Below, one piece after another: positions 1-6,909 of a stretch of 7,787 nucleotides of DNA. The notes beneath the pieces are model-generated. The model searched no databases and was not told the DNA's origin. It was given only the letters and a program-made list of their open reading frames with translations. A program made the translations under genes and the position numbers. Each line of letters opens with the position of its first letter. The first letter of the stretch is position 1. The stretch is from assembly GCA_019115725.1 (NCBI GenBank), contig DXCY01000155.1, forward strand, positions 1-7,787, written 5' to 3'. This stretch comes from Candidatus Luteimonas excrementigallinarum. GTDB taxonomy: Bacteria > Pseudomonadota > Gammaproteobacteria > Xanthomonadales > Xanthomonadaceae.

Positions 1-1
1 T

Positions 2-571
2 TCCACCATGTCGGTCACGGTGTTCCAGGGCGATGCCAGCCAGTACGGCCTGCTGACCTCGTCAATGGCGGTGGGCACGATGTGCGGCGCGCTGCTCTCG
101 GCACGCCGGCCGGTGCCGGGGATGGTCTTGATGGCGGTCTCGGCCGCGTGCTTCGGCGTGAGCGTGGCGGTGGCGGCGGTGATGCCCGGGCCGGTGCTGT
201 TCGCGATCGTGCTGTTTTTCGTGGGCCTGGCGGCGCTGACTTTCATGACCGCCAGCAATTCGATGATGCAGCTGACGACGGAACGCTCGATGCGCGGGCG
301 CGTACTGGCCCTGCGGATCGCCGTGGTGATGGGCGGCACGCCGCTGGGGGCGCCGCTGATCGGCTGGGTGGTGGACAACTTCGGCGCGCGCTGGGCGCTC
401 GGGGTGGGCGCCTTGTCGGGGCTGGCTGCCACCTGCGTGGCGATCCGGTACCTGCTCAAGCACCGTGGCCTGCGCGTAGAGCGGGAAGACGGGCGTTGGA
501 GGCTGGCCATCGATCCCTCGCCGCTGGATACCGCGGATGTGCGCGTGGCGACTGGCGAGCGGGTGACCTGA
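2..571 (+). CDS. MFS transporter, C-terminal part (5' truncated by window edge)
   Basis: This is the last ~190 residues of an inner-membrane transporter of the major facilitator superfamily. The reading frame is open from base 2, so the true start lies upstream; the ATG at base 8 is internal. Visible are four to five hydrophobic helices: around the YGLLTSSMAVGTM stretch, the MVLMAVSAACFGV stretch, the PVLFAIVLFFVGLAAL stretch, the AVVMGGTPLGAPLIGWVV stretch, and WALGVGALSGLAATCVAI. Between two of them is a TERSMRGRV loop followed by a Gly/Pro-rich helix and a DNFGARW segment. That combination is typical of the MFS_3/EntS-like drug and siderophore exporters. A ~35-residue hydrophilic tail (from KHRGLRVERED) ends the protein in the cytoplasm. 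The substrate cannot be told. The gene is followed by a small hairpin and a 94-base gap, so it is probably a separate transcription unit from vgrG. Confidence 0.85.
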   Translation, partial: STMSVTVFQGDASQYGLLTSSMAVGTMCGALLSARRPVPGMVLMAVSAACFGVSVAVAAVMPGPVLFAIVLFFVGLAALTFMTASNSMMQLTTERSMRGRVLALRIAVVMGGTPLGAPLIGWVVDNFGARWALGVGALSGLAATCVAIRYLLKHRGLRVEREDGRWRLAIDPSPLDTADVRVATGERVT

Positions 572-585
572 CGGCGCTGGAATAG

Positions 586-598
586 CCCCGTTTCGGGG
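586..598. terminator. Compact GC hairpin after the MFS gene (weak terminator candidate)
   Basis: CCCCG (586-590), TTT loop, CGGGG (594-598) form a perfect 5-bp stem 14 bases after the MFS stop codon. Only AAAATT follows it on the + strand, and no T-run flanks it on either strand, so it is not a classical intrinsic terminator. Its position between two unrelated genes is the main argument for a termination or mRNA-end role. Confidence 0.3.
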
Positions 599-602
599 AA
601 AA

Positions 603-642
603 TTGACAGAAAGTGGCGCGTCTCCCAAGCTTTCCGTCTGTC
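603..642 (+). promoter_or_regulatory. Possible vgrG promoter region: perfect TTGACA box within an inverted repeat
   Basis: TTGACA at 603-608 matches the sigma-70 -35 consensus exactly and lies just after the hairpin, 58 bases upstream of the vgrG ATG. No good -10 is seen at 16-18 bp spacing; AAGCTT at 627-632 is the closest and is poor. The box overlaps an interrupted inverted repeat: GACAGA (605-610) plus AAG (611-613) against CTT (630-632) plus TCTGTC (637-642). A regulator could bind there, but this is speculative. Confidence 0.3.
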
Positions 643-654
643 ATACCGGATTGC

Positions 655-658
655 AGGA
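655..658 (+). promoter_or_regulatory. Shine-Dalgarno of vgrG, supports the ATG at 666
   Basis: AGGA at 655-658 sits 7 bases before ATG 666. The longer reading of this frame from TTG 603 would place its start codon inside the TTGACA box and has no Shine-Dalgarno, so ATG 666 is preferred. The in-frame ATGs at 681 and 702 are less well placed. Confidence 0.65.
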
Positions 659-665
659 TGCACCG

Positions 666-3233
666 ATGGCCGTACAACGGATGTACCCGGACGTGGAGTC
701 CATGGCCCGCCAGGCACTCGCGGCGCTGGCCACCCCTTCCCAGCATGCACGACTGATCCAGCTCGATGCCCCGGTCGAGGGGCTGGTGGTGGAGCGGTTT
801 GAAGGCCACGAGGCGGTCTGTGCGCCGTTCCGCTTCGAGGTGGACGTGCTGGCCACCAGCGCGTTTCTGGACCCGGATGAACTGCTGGGCCAGCCGCTGG
901 CCCTGCGGCTGACGCGCGCGGGCGGGAAGATGCGCCGCTGGCACGGTCTGTGTACCGCGGTGTCGCCGCTGGGCGGGGATGGCGGTTTGGCCCGCTACCG
1001 GCTGCTCGTGGAGCCGTGGACCGCGCTGCTTGTTCATCGGCGCAACGCCCTGGTGTTCCAGGATCTGGATCTGCACGGGGTGCTGGAGCAGCTGTTCGCC
1101 GATTATCCGCAGGCCGACTGGCGGTTCGATGTCACCCGCCGCCCGCCCGTGCGTGCGATCACCACCCAGTACCGCGAGAGCGATTGGGAGTTCGCCACCC
1201 GTCTACTTGCCGACGCCGGCCTGGCCTGGCGCTTCGAACACGCGCAGGCGGACGGAGAGGATGCGGAGGCCGGGCACACGCTGGTGATTTTCGACCAGAA
1301 GGCCGAGCTGCCGGAGGGGCGGGCGCTGCGGTTCCATCGCATCCACGCGACCGAGCGCGATGACGCCATCAGCACGTTCACCCACCAGCGGCGGCTGGTG
1401 CCCAACCGCAGCCAGGTAGGCAGTTGGCACAGCGAGCGGCTGGCGAGCACCACCGGAGTGGCCGAAGCGGATGCGGGTGGCCTGCCGGTGCTGGAGGTGT
1501 ACACGCAGCCGGGTGATGGGCGGTTCGATGACAGCGCCCATGCGCAGGCGGAAGCCGGGTATCGACTGGATGCGCTGCGCTTGGCGCAGGAACTGTATGC
1601 CGGCAGCGGCAGCGTGCGGGATCTGGCCGCTGGCGTGGCGTATTCACTGGTGCAGCACAACGTGCACGAGGGCGCCGGATTCGTTCCGCTCAACGTGGTG
1701 CACGTGGGGGTAAACAACCTGGGCGCCGGCATCACCGCGCTGCTGGGCGCGCCGGAGCTGGAGCAGGGCAGCTATCGCAACCGGTTCATCGCCACGCCGG
1801 CGGGCGTGCCGATCGCACCGCTGCCGCAGGTGCGCCCGACCGCGCATGGGCCGCAGACCGCGCGGGTCGTGGGCCTGCCGGAGGCGGCGGTGACGCCCAA
1901 TCGGGATCATCAGGTGCGCATCCAGTTCGCCTGGCAGCGCGGTCCGGCGCCGCATGCCGGCGGGCTTGTCGAGACAGCCAGCAGCCATGCAGGTCATGCG
2001 CCGGGCGACCACACCAGTGGCACGTGGGTGCCGGTGGCCGAATGGATCGCCGGGCCCAACTGGGGCAGCCACTTTCTGCCGCGTATCGGCGCCGAGGTAC
2101 TGGTGGAATTTGCCCACGGTGATATCGACCAGCCGCGTATCACCGGCCAGCTTTACAACGGCGAGGTGGCCCCGCCGTTCGGCGGCGGCATCGATGGGTC
2201 GGGCAACCATCCCGGCACCCTGAGCGGCCTGCACACCCAATCGCACGACGGCGCGGGCACCCAGCAATGGCTGGTCGATGACACCCCCGGCCAGCTGCGT
2301 ACGCGCCTGCATACCAGCCTGGCCGACAGCCGGCTGGAACTCGGCTATCTGATCGATCACCAGGACACCAGCCGCGGTGGCCTGCGCGGAGAGGGCGTTG
2401 AACTGGCCACTGAAGGCTGGGGCAACGTGCATGCTGGCCAGGGCCTGCTGCTGAGTACCACCGCGCGGCCTGACGGCGCCTCCACCCAGCTGGATATCGG
2501 CGAGGCGGTGAGTCAGCTCAAGGGCGCCGAGCGCACCGCCGAAGCGCTGCACGACACCCTGCAACAGCAGCAGGTGCCGGGATTCAGCGGTAATGATCAG
2601 CTGACCGCGCTTCGCGAGGCGGTCGACCCGCAGGAGCAGGGCAAGTACAGCGGCAGCGTGGCCGGCCAGAGCGCAATGAAACCCGACCCCGGCAGTCGTG
2701 AACCCGGTGACGAGCCGGTGGAGCGCTTCGCCGACGCCAGGCTGATCGCCGAATCCCCCGAATCCATCGCCTTCGCCACACAAAAAAGCGGCGTGGCCTT
2801 TGCCGGCGGCACCCTGCACCTGACCGTCCAGCACGACGCCCAGCTCAGTGCCGGTAACACCATCTCAAGCATCAGCGGTCAACACGCCGCCCTCTACGCC
2901 CACGCGGGTCCTGTAAGAGCCATTGCCGCCAACGGCCCCGTCAGCCTGCAGGCGCACACGGGCGAACTGGAAGTACTGGCGGACAAATCAGTCACCGTCA
3001 CCGCCACTGACGAGCGAATTGACGTGCTGGCGAAGGAAAAGATCGTGCTGCAGGCCGGCGAAACCCGGGTGACGCTGGAAGGCGGGAATATCACCTTCGA
3101 GTGTCCGGGGAATTTTACGGTGAAGGGGGCACAGGGGCCGTTTCGGGGTGGGGCGAGTGGAGATCACCGCATAACACTTCCGGACGGCATCATAAAACTG
3201 GATCCAAAACGGATGCTGGATTTCTCAGGATGA
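666..3233 (+). CDS. vgrG: Type VI secretion system spike protein VgrG (855 aa)
   Basis: VgrG trimers form the tip of the T6SS needle and carry effectors out of the cell. From ATG 666, residues ~30-390 are the gp27-like base, including the YRESDWEFATRLLADAGL motif (169-186) seen in almost all VgrGs. Residues ~395-505 are the gp5-like OB fold, ending in GDIDQPRITGQLYNG. Residues ~515-630 match the following Vgr core that leads into the beta-helix. Residues ~685-820 are a DUF2345-type beta-helix with repeats such as KSVTVTATDERIDVLAKEKI. The protein ends about 35 residues after this domain (GPFRGGAS to LDFSG), so there is no fused enzymatic domain and the cargo must be separate. The next gene starts 16 bases downstream, an operon-like spacing that points to the 927-residue protein as cargo. 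GC content is high, as in core genes of such genomes, but falls slightly near the 3' end. The family call is very secure; the N-terminal start is fairly secure. Confidence 0.95.
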   Translation: MAVQRMYPDVESMARQALAALATPSQHARLIQLDAPVEGLVVERFEGHEAVCAPFRFEVDVLATSAFLDPDELLGQPLALRLTRAGGKMRRWHGLCTAVSPLGGDGGLARYRLLVEPWTALLVHRRNALVFQDLDLHGVLEQLFADYPQADWRFDVTRRPPVRAITTQYRESDWEFATRLLADAGLAWRFEHAQADGEDAEAGHTLVIFDQKAELPEGRALRFHRIHATERDDAISTFTHQRRLVPNRSQVGSWHSERLASTTGVAEADAGGLPVLEVYTQPGDGRFDDSAHAQAEAGYRLDALRLAQELYAGSGSVRDLAAGVAYSLVQHNVHEGAGFVPLNVVHVGVNNLGAGITALLGAPELEQGSYRNRFIATPAGVPIAPLPQVRPTAHGPQTARVVGLPEAAVTPNRDHQVRIQFAWQRGPAPHAGGLVETASSHAGHAPGDHTSGTWVPVAEWIAGPNWGSHFLPRIGAEVLVEFAHGDIDQPRITGQLYNGEVAPPFGGGIDGSGNHPGTLSGLHTQSHDGAGTQQWLVDDTPGQLRTRLHTSLADSRLELGYLIDHQDTSRGGLRGEGVELATEGWGNVHAGQGLLLSTTARPDGASTQLDIGEAVSQLKGAERTAEALHDTLQQQQVPGFSGNDQLTALREAVDPQEQGKYSGSVAGQSAMKPDPGSREPGDEPVERFADARLIAESPESIAFATQKSGVAFAGGTLHLTVQHDAQLSAGNTISSISGQHAALYAHAGPVRAIAANGPVSLQAHTGELEVLADKSVTVTATDERIDVLAKEKIVLQAGETRVTLEGGNITFECPGNFTVKGAQGPFRGGASGDHRITLPDGIIKLDPKRMLDFSG

Positions 3234-3238
3234 TCGGC

Positions 3239-3243
3239 AAGGA
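3239..3243 (+). promoter_or_regulatory. Shine-Dalgarno of the effector gene
   Basis: AAGGA lies 6 bases before ATG 3250 and starts 6 bases after the vgrG stop codon. It fixes the effector start and suggests that the two genes share one message. Confidence 0.7.
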
Positions 3244-3249
3244 CGCCTC

Positions 3250-6033
3250 ATGTCAGACAAAACTTTACATCCGGCGCCACTGAGCCGGACGCTTTTCCCT
3301 TTTCCCAAGTCGGCCAACGCTGGTGATGGCCAGGCGCAGGCCGCCGAGGCCAACGCAGGGGAATACTTCCAGGCGCTGTCAGAAGCTGAAGATGGCTTCT
3401 TTCCAATCGGATACAACGGGCAATGGCACGGTGGCATCCACTTCGGGGCGGAAACCGGGAGGCATCTGGCCCAGGACGAAGGCATACGCTGCATCGCTGA
3501 CGGTCAGGTGATTGCTTACCGCATCGATGAGGAGTACCCGACAGTCAAGTATGAAAGCTGCGCGCCCGCCACTTATTCCCGTGGATTCGTTCTAGTCAGG
3601 CACCGGTTGCAGCTGCCGCCTGCACGTCAGACGACCACCGATACAAACGGTGATCGGCCCGCTGAAGAAGGCGAGCAGCCATCGCTGGTGTTCTACAGCC
3701 TGTACATGCACCTTCGGAATTCCCGCGCTTACGCCGATGATCCAGATCTCAAGCGCCCGGCCTTCTGGGACGGCTCGATCTACCTGGTGGGCGAGCGCGG
3801 TTTGGACAACGATCCGTTCACGTCGGAGCCAGTCAGAGCCGGCATGAACATCCGGGATGCCAACCACCGGGTTGTAGGGTTCGCGCCACGTGGCGTTAAG
3901 CTCAAGCTCGGAGAGCCCAACCCGGCGCGACGAAGCTATTACCGGATCACCGAGGTTGTCGCGGGGAGTACCTACCCTGATGACGTGGTGGGAATGTACG
4001 TTTACAAAGGAACCGGTACTTCAAGAGAAGGCCTGGACCCGGCCAGCGAACCGCATGCCAAGGGCAGCGTGTACATTCTGCCGGAGCCGGTCGAGATCAA
4101 GGCTGGCGACATCGTCGGTCATCTGGGGGAATACCAGCGTTATCTGGACATGGATGCGTTGGCGCAATGCTCTACTGGACGTCCCCTGGCCCAAGTGGAC
4201 GTTTTCACCCACGAGGATCTGCCGGGCTTTATCGAACAAAGCAGGTTGCGTGATGCTGAGCTGGAAGGGCGGCAGAAAACCCTGTTGCACATCAAACCTG
4301 GCGCCCGACTGGTGCAGCCTTCCGAGCCGGACGTTGTGCTTTCCAAGGGCGAAGCCGTGGTGGTGACCGGGGGCGATACCGATGGTCGCTGGATAAAAGG
4401 CCGGCGCGGCACCGTTTCCATCGTTGATGAGAAGCCGTCGGGTTTCTCGTCCACCACCCGGGCCTACGGAGACGGCAGGATCTTCCTGGCGGCGGTGGAC
4501 GCCGCCGGAAACGAGCTCACGCTTGAGCAGCTCAACGCACTGACCAACAAGAACACCCACCCACGGCGCAAACTGCTGACGCCCGTCGGAGAGGAGGTCT
4601 GGGTCAGCAGCGGTTCTGCAAACAGCCAGTCCATGGTGACGGCGCCGGCCAACGTCTGGTCGGGGTTCCCACTGCAAGTCGCCAACGCCGGAGGCGAGGC
4701 CGTGGCGCACTCGCGGGTGGTGCCTGTCGGCTCGATCGAGCAGGTGGTTAAGGAGGCCGATGACATCCGCTGGTTCCAGGTCGAGGCGGGGACATCCTCC
4801 AGCGGAGAGGTGAGCGGCTGGGTGCGCGAGAGCGGCCATGCGAACGTTGAACTGTGCTCGCCCTGGGCCTGGCCGGGCTTCGAACTGTTCGATGTTGGCG
4901 AACTGGAGCCGCGAGAGCTCTTCGCCCGCGAGCTGGCCAACAGCCGACGCGCACAGCCGCAGGAGCAGGAGGAATTTGAAGGTGCCGCGCGCAACATCGA
5001 GGAAAGCCCCCTGTTCGACGCGCTAGGCAAGGCGATCGACGCCGACGGCAACCAGCAGGTCACTCCGCTGGAACTGCGCAGTGCGATGAACACGCAATGG
5101 CTGGCGCAGGCAATCTCACGTCTGGTCATCCGCTACCCCAGTGAATGGTCTGACCCGACGGACCGGTGGAGTCGGATCGATGGTCTGATCGAAGACGAAG
5201 TGCTGCGCAAGGACTGGGGGCACGAGAAGGGTCGCATTCGCGAACTGGTGATCTGGCCTGACATCGCCAAACAGCATGACTTCCCCTCAGACTCGACCGT
5301 GCATCATTTTCACCCGATCGGGTTTGTTGAAAATTTCTTTGGGAGAAATAGTGGGAGAATCACCGTAGAAATGCTGCGAAGGATATTTACTAATGCCCCG
5401 GAGAGCCGGCTTCAAATAGTCGCTGACGGCGTCAATGCTGAGATGGTGACCAGCAAGCTGGACAGCGAATGGCGCCTTACTCATTTTTTCGGGCAAGTTC
5501 TCCAGGAAGTTGGGAAAAGCATGATGTTCAGGGAGAACCTGAATTACTCGGCGAGCGGCTTGTATAAAAGTCGATTTTCCTATTATAGAAATAATAAAGA
5601 GCGATCAGATCGAGATGCCGGCAACGAGGAAGCTATCGCGAACAATGCGTACGCTGACGCCAATCGCGCGCAAGAATTCAGGGTGGGAAATACAGAGCCT
5701 GGAGACGGGTGGCGATATCGAGGACGAGGCCTGAAGCAAACCACCGGGCGCTACAACTATCGAATATTTACAACAGATCACGAGCGAATCTGGGGCGAAC
5801 GAATTGACTTTGAAGCGCACCCAGAAAGGGTCGACGAGCCGACGTATGCTGTACGCTCCGGGTTGACCTTCTGGGTCGGACACCGCCTGTACGAACACGC
5901 CGACCTGGGTATCACGGAGGAATCCGCCAACAGGATTACCAATGTAATAAACAGCGGAACCGGAAGCTATGTGGAGCGATGGCAAAACGTTCAGAAGATC
6001 TGGGGAGAACGGGTTTTCAGAGACGCCTTCTAA
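3250..6033 (+). CDS. Modular T6SS effector: degenerate M23 domain, SH3-like stretches, EF-hand loop, C-terminal GH19 muralytic domain (927 aa)
   Basis: Predicted VgrG-delivered effector that cuts peptidoglycan in the target periplasm. Residues ~45-325 read as an M23/LytM-like fold: WHGGIHFG (59-66), IADGQVIAY (82-90), SLYMHL (150-155), then AGDIVGHLG and LAQVDVF (313-319) where active enzymes carry an HxHFE-type motif. Metal ligands appear lost, so this part may be structural. Residues ~345-400 and ~445-530 contain SH3-like stretches (GRWIKGRRG; WFQVEAG with GWVRES). Residues 597-608 form a canonical 12-position EF-hand loop. Residues ~735-925 are a GH19 chitinase/endolysin domain: THFFGQVLQEVGKSMMFREN, an IANNAYA element, GDGWRYRGRGLKQTTGRYNY (818-837) and a late ITNVINSGTG. 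Glu753 and Glu762 are the likely catalytic pair. There is no N-terminal signal peptide, as expected for T6SS cargo. GC content drops from about codon 690. It has a good Shine-Dalgarno and follows vgrG by 16 bases. The domain call is strong; secretion by T6SS is inferred from context. Confidence 0.85.
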   Translation: MSDKTLHPAPLSRTLFPFPKSANAGDGQAQAAEANAGEYFQALSEAEDGFFPIGYNGQWHGGIHFGAETGRHLAQDEGIRCIADGQVIAYRIDEEYPTVKYESCAPATYSRGFVLVRHRLQLPPARQTTTDTNGDRPAEEGEQPSLVFYSLYMHLRNSRAYADDPDLKRPAFWDGSIYLVGERGLDNDPFTSEPVRAGMNIRDANHRVVGFAPRGVKLKLGEPNPARRSYYRITEVVAGSTYPDDVVGMYVYKGTGTSREGLDPASEPHAKGSVYILPEPVEIKAGDIVGHLGEYQRYLDMDALAQCSTGRPLAQVDVFTHEDLPGFIEQSRLRDAELEGRQKTLLHIKPGARLVQPSEPDVVLSKGEAVVVTGGDTDGRWIKGRRGTVSIVDEKPSGFSSTTRAYGDGRIFLAAVDAAGNELTLEQLNALTNKNTHPRRKLLTPVGEEVWVSSGSANSQSMVTAPANVWSGFPLQVANAGGEAVAHSRVVPVGSIEQVVKEADDIRWFQVEAGTSSSGEVSGWVRESGHANVELCSPWAWPGFELFDVGELEPRELFARELANSRRAQPQEQEEFEGAARNIEESPLFDALGKAIDADGNQQVTPLELRSAMNTQWLAQAISRLVIRYPSEWSDPTDRWSRIDGLIEDEVLRKDWGHEKGRIRELVIWPDIAKQHDFPSDSTVHHFHPIGFVENFFGRNSGRITVEMLRRIFTNAPESRLQIVADGVNAEMVTSKLDSEWRLTHFFGQVLQEVGKSMMFRENLNYSASGLYKSRFSYYRNNKERSDRDAGNEEAIANNAYADANRAQEFRVGNTEPGDGWRYRGRGLKQTTGRYNYRIFTTDHERIWGERIDFEAHPERVDEPTYAVRSGLTFWVGHRLYEHADLGITEESANRITNVINSGTGSYVERWQNVQKIWGERVFRDAF

Positions 6034-6077
6034 ATCAAGCGCAACAGCACACCAAAACCTTTTCAATATCGACTCAC

Positions 6078-6590
6078 ATGAAAATAATTCTACTGACTTC
6101 TATATTTCTATTGTCCACCACTTCTTTTTCTGAAATCCCGCTCGGAGTCGAGATATTTAAGAGGCCCGGGTTGGGCACGCCAATGGAAATAAAAACATCA
6201 AGATACGGGTTTTCTATCGAGAACAAAGACGGCACTCATTTTATAAAAGGAACGCATCCCGGTGGGAACAGTATTTCGCACACAATACGGGATGGGGGCG
6301 TAAAAAACATACAGAGAATTTTTGTAGTTGAAAGTCATTTTTGCGGTGAGAAATTTGTGGATCTCGTGCTCCAGATGAATCCGAGCCGATACGAAGAAAC
6401 ACAACAAAGGAGCTATTACCGAATTGTATTTTCCTCAGACCTTAGCTCGGTGATCTCCGAATTTTATGACCCGAGCGTAGCCGCCGTAAACGCCGTAGTT
6501 CCGATGCAAAGCGCAGAAGGAGTGCCTAGCCCTGACCTAGACGGAGAGCTTGTGTGCGACGGATCCACACCCAAAGCTGTCTATCCTTGA
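6078..6590 (+). CDS. Small exported protein, candidate periplasmic immunity protein for the GH19 effector (170 aa)
   Basis: I do not recognise the family. The start at ATG 6078 gives a clear signal peptide: MK, a hydrophobic stretch IILLTSIFLLSTT, and a likely cut after SFS at residue 18. The mature part (~152 aa) is beta-rich in appearance, with FIKGTHPGG (55-63), a Cys89-Gly-Glu-Lys-Phe-Val-Asp segment, YYRIVFSS (113-120) and FYDPSV, and a second Cys at 160 that could pair with Cys89 in the periplasm. It starts 44 bases after the effector stop on the same strand, where immunity genes usually sit, and a peptidoglycan-cutting effector requires a periplasmic immunity protein. Base composition is strikingly low for this window: 18 of 60 bases are G/C in 6061-6120 and 19 of 60 in 6301-6360. 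No good Shine-Dalgarno is seen. The same frame is open upstream to ATG 5979, inside the effector gene, but that would put 33 polar residues before the signal peptide. The immunity role is inferred from location and export only. Confidence 0.75.
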   Translation: MKIILLTSIFLLSTTSFSEIPLGVEIFKRPGLGTPMEIKTSRYGFSIENKDGTHFIKGTHPGGNSISHTIRDGGVKNIQRIFVVESHFCGEKFVDLVLQMNPSRYEETQQRSYYRIVFSSDLSSVISEFYDPSVAAVNAVVPMQSAEGVPSPDLDGELVCDGSTPKAVYP

Positions 6591-6755
6591 CGCCACACAT
6601 CAGTAGCAGATTATCGGCGCTTGGCGTAGATGTTTCAGCGAATGCCTGATTACCACCAATCAGCTGCAAAATCCTTCTCGTTAAGTAGACACTCTAAAGT
6701 TAAATTATCAATCCACTTGTTTAACACTGGACCGCACCCCAAAGTAACGGGAACC

Positions 6756-6771
6756 TTTTACCGAGGTAAAA
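6756..6771. repeat. A/T-rich palindrome TTTTACC-GA-GGTAAAA
   Basis: A perfect 7-bp inverted repeat with a 2-base centre. The short centre makes it more like a protein-binding operator than an RNA hairpin, though chance cannot be excluded. It lies 138 bases upstream of the ATG at 6910. Confidence 0.3.
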
Positions 6772-6838
6772 ACGGAGCTCGCAAACAGATAGCTCCCCGG
6801 CCGGCCAGGACATCGCGCCGGAGCCGTCGATTGACCTC

Positions 6839-6872
6839 AGGCGCCTAGGCTCCTTGTCGAGCCCGGGTGCCT
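6839..6872 (+). other. Strong imperfect hairpin upstream of the second secreted gene
   Basis: AGGCGCC (6839-6845) pairs with GGTGCCT (6866-6872) with one G-T wobble. After a 2x2 internal loop, GGCTC (6848-6852) pairs with GAGCC (6859-6863) around the 6-base loop CTTGTC. It lacks a following T-run, so it is not a standard terminator. No GTAG tetranucleotide precedes it, so it does not look like a Stenotrophomonas SMAG/REP unit. Confidence 0.5.
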
Positions 6873-6909
6873 CCCTCGCTCAGCCCCGGTTTCAGCAACA
6901 ACTGCACAC

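Larger units (their letters stand above)
6591..6909 (+). other. 319-base intergenic region with no convincing gene; structured 3' half
   Basis: The first part (about 6640-6770) is A/T-rich, with no convincing -35/-10 pair. It includes a near-perfect palindrome, TTTTACC-GA-GGTAAAA, at 6756-6771. The second part (about 6774-6900) turns GC-rich and holds several segments that can pair with one another, plus a long hairpin at 6839-6872. A 72-codon frame (6630-6848) exists but has no Shine-Dalgarno and a low-complexity Arg/Ser-rich end, so I do not call it. The abrupt change of composition suggests a join between DNA of different origins. Confidence 0.5.

Noticed and set aside
603..665. N-terminal extension of VgrG from TTG 603
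   Set aside because: It has no Shine-Dalgarno, overlaps a perfect TTGACA box, and adds 21 residues unlike VgrG N-termini. ATG 666 has AGGA at good distance.
2782..2787. A6 run in vgrG as a possible slippage site
   Set aside because: The frame is intact across it and VgrG continues with normal DUF2345 sequence; no alternative product is evident.
1644..2834. 396-codon open frame on the - strand opposite vgrG
   Set aside because: It is entirely antisense to a well-conserved VgrG; long antisense frames are common in GC-rich DNA. No recognisable domain is seen in it.
3101..3283. 60-codon frame overlapping the vgrG/effector junction
   Set aside because: It is an out-of-frame reading of the vgrG 3' end and the effector 5' end; both real genes have better support.
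5979..6077. Longer form of the immunity candidate, starting inside the effector gene
   Set aside because: It would put 33 polar residues before a clear signal peptide, and the GGAG upstream is only 2 bases from the ATG.
6630..6848. 72-codon frame in the gap after the immunity candidate
   Set aside because: No Shine-Dalgarno, Arg/Ser-rich low-complexity end, and it runs across a composition change and the hairpin region.
6591..6909. REP/SMAG-type repeat, CRISPR array or tRNA in the gap
   Set aside because: There is no GTAG-headed stem-loop, no regularly spaced repeats and no tRNA-like cloverleaf that I can see.
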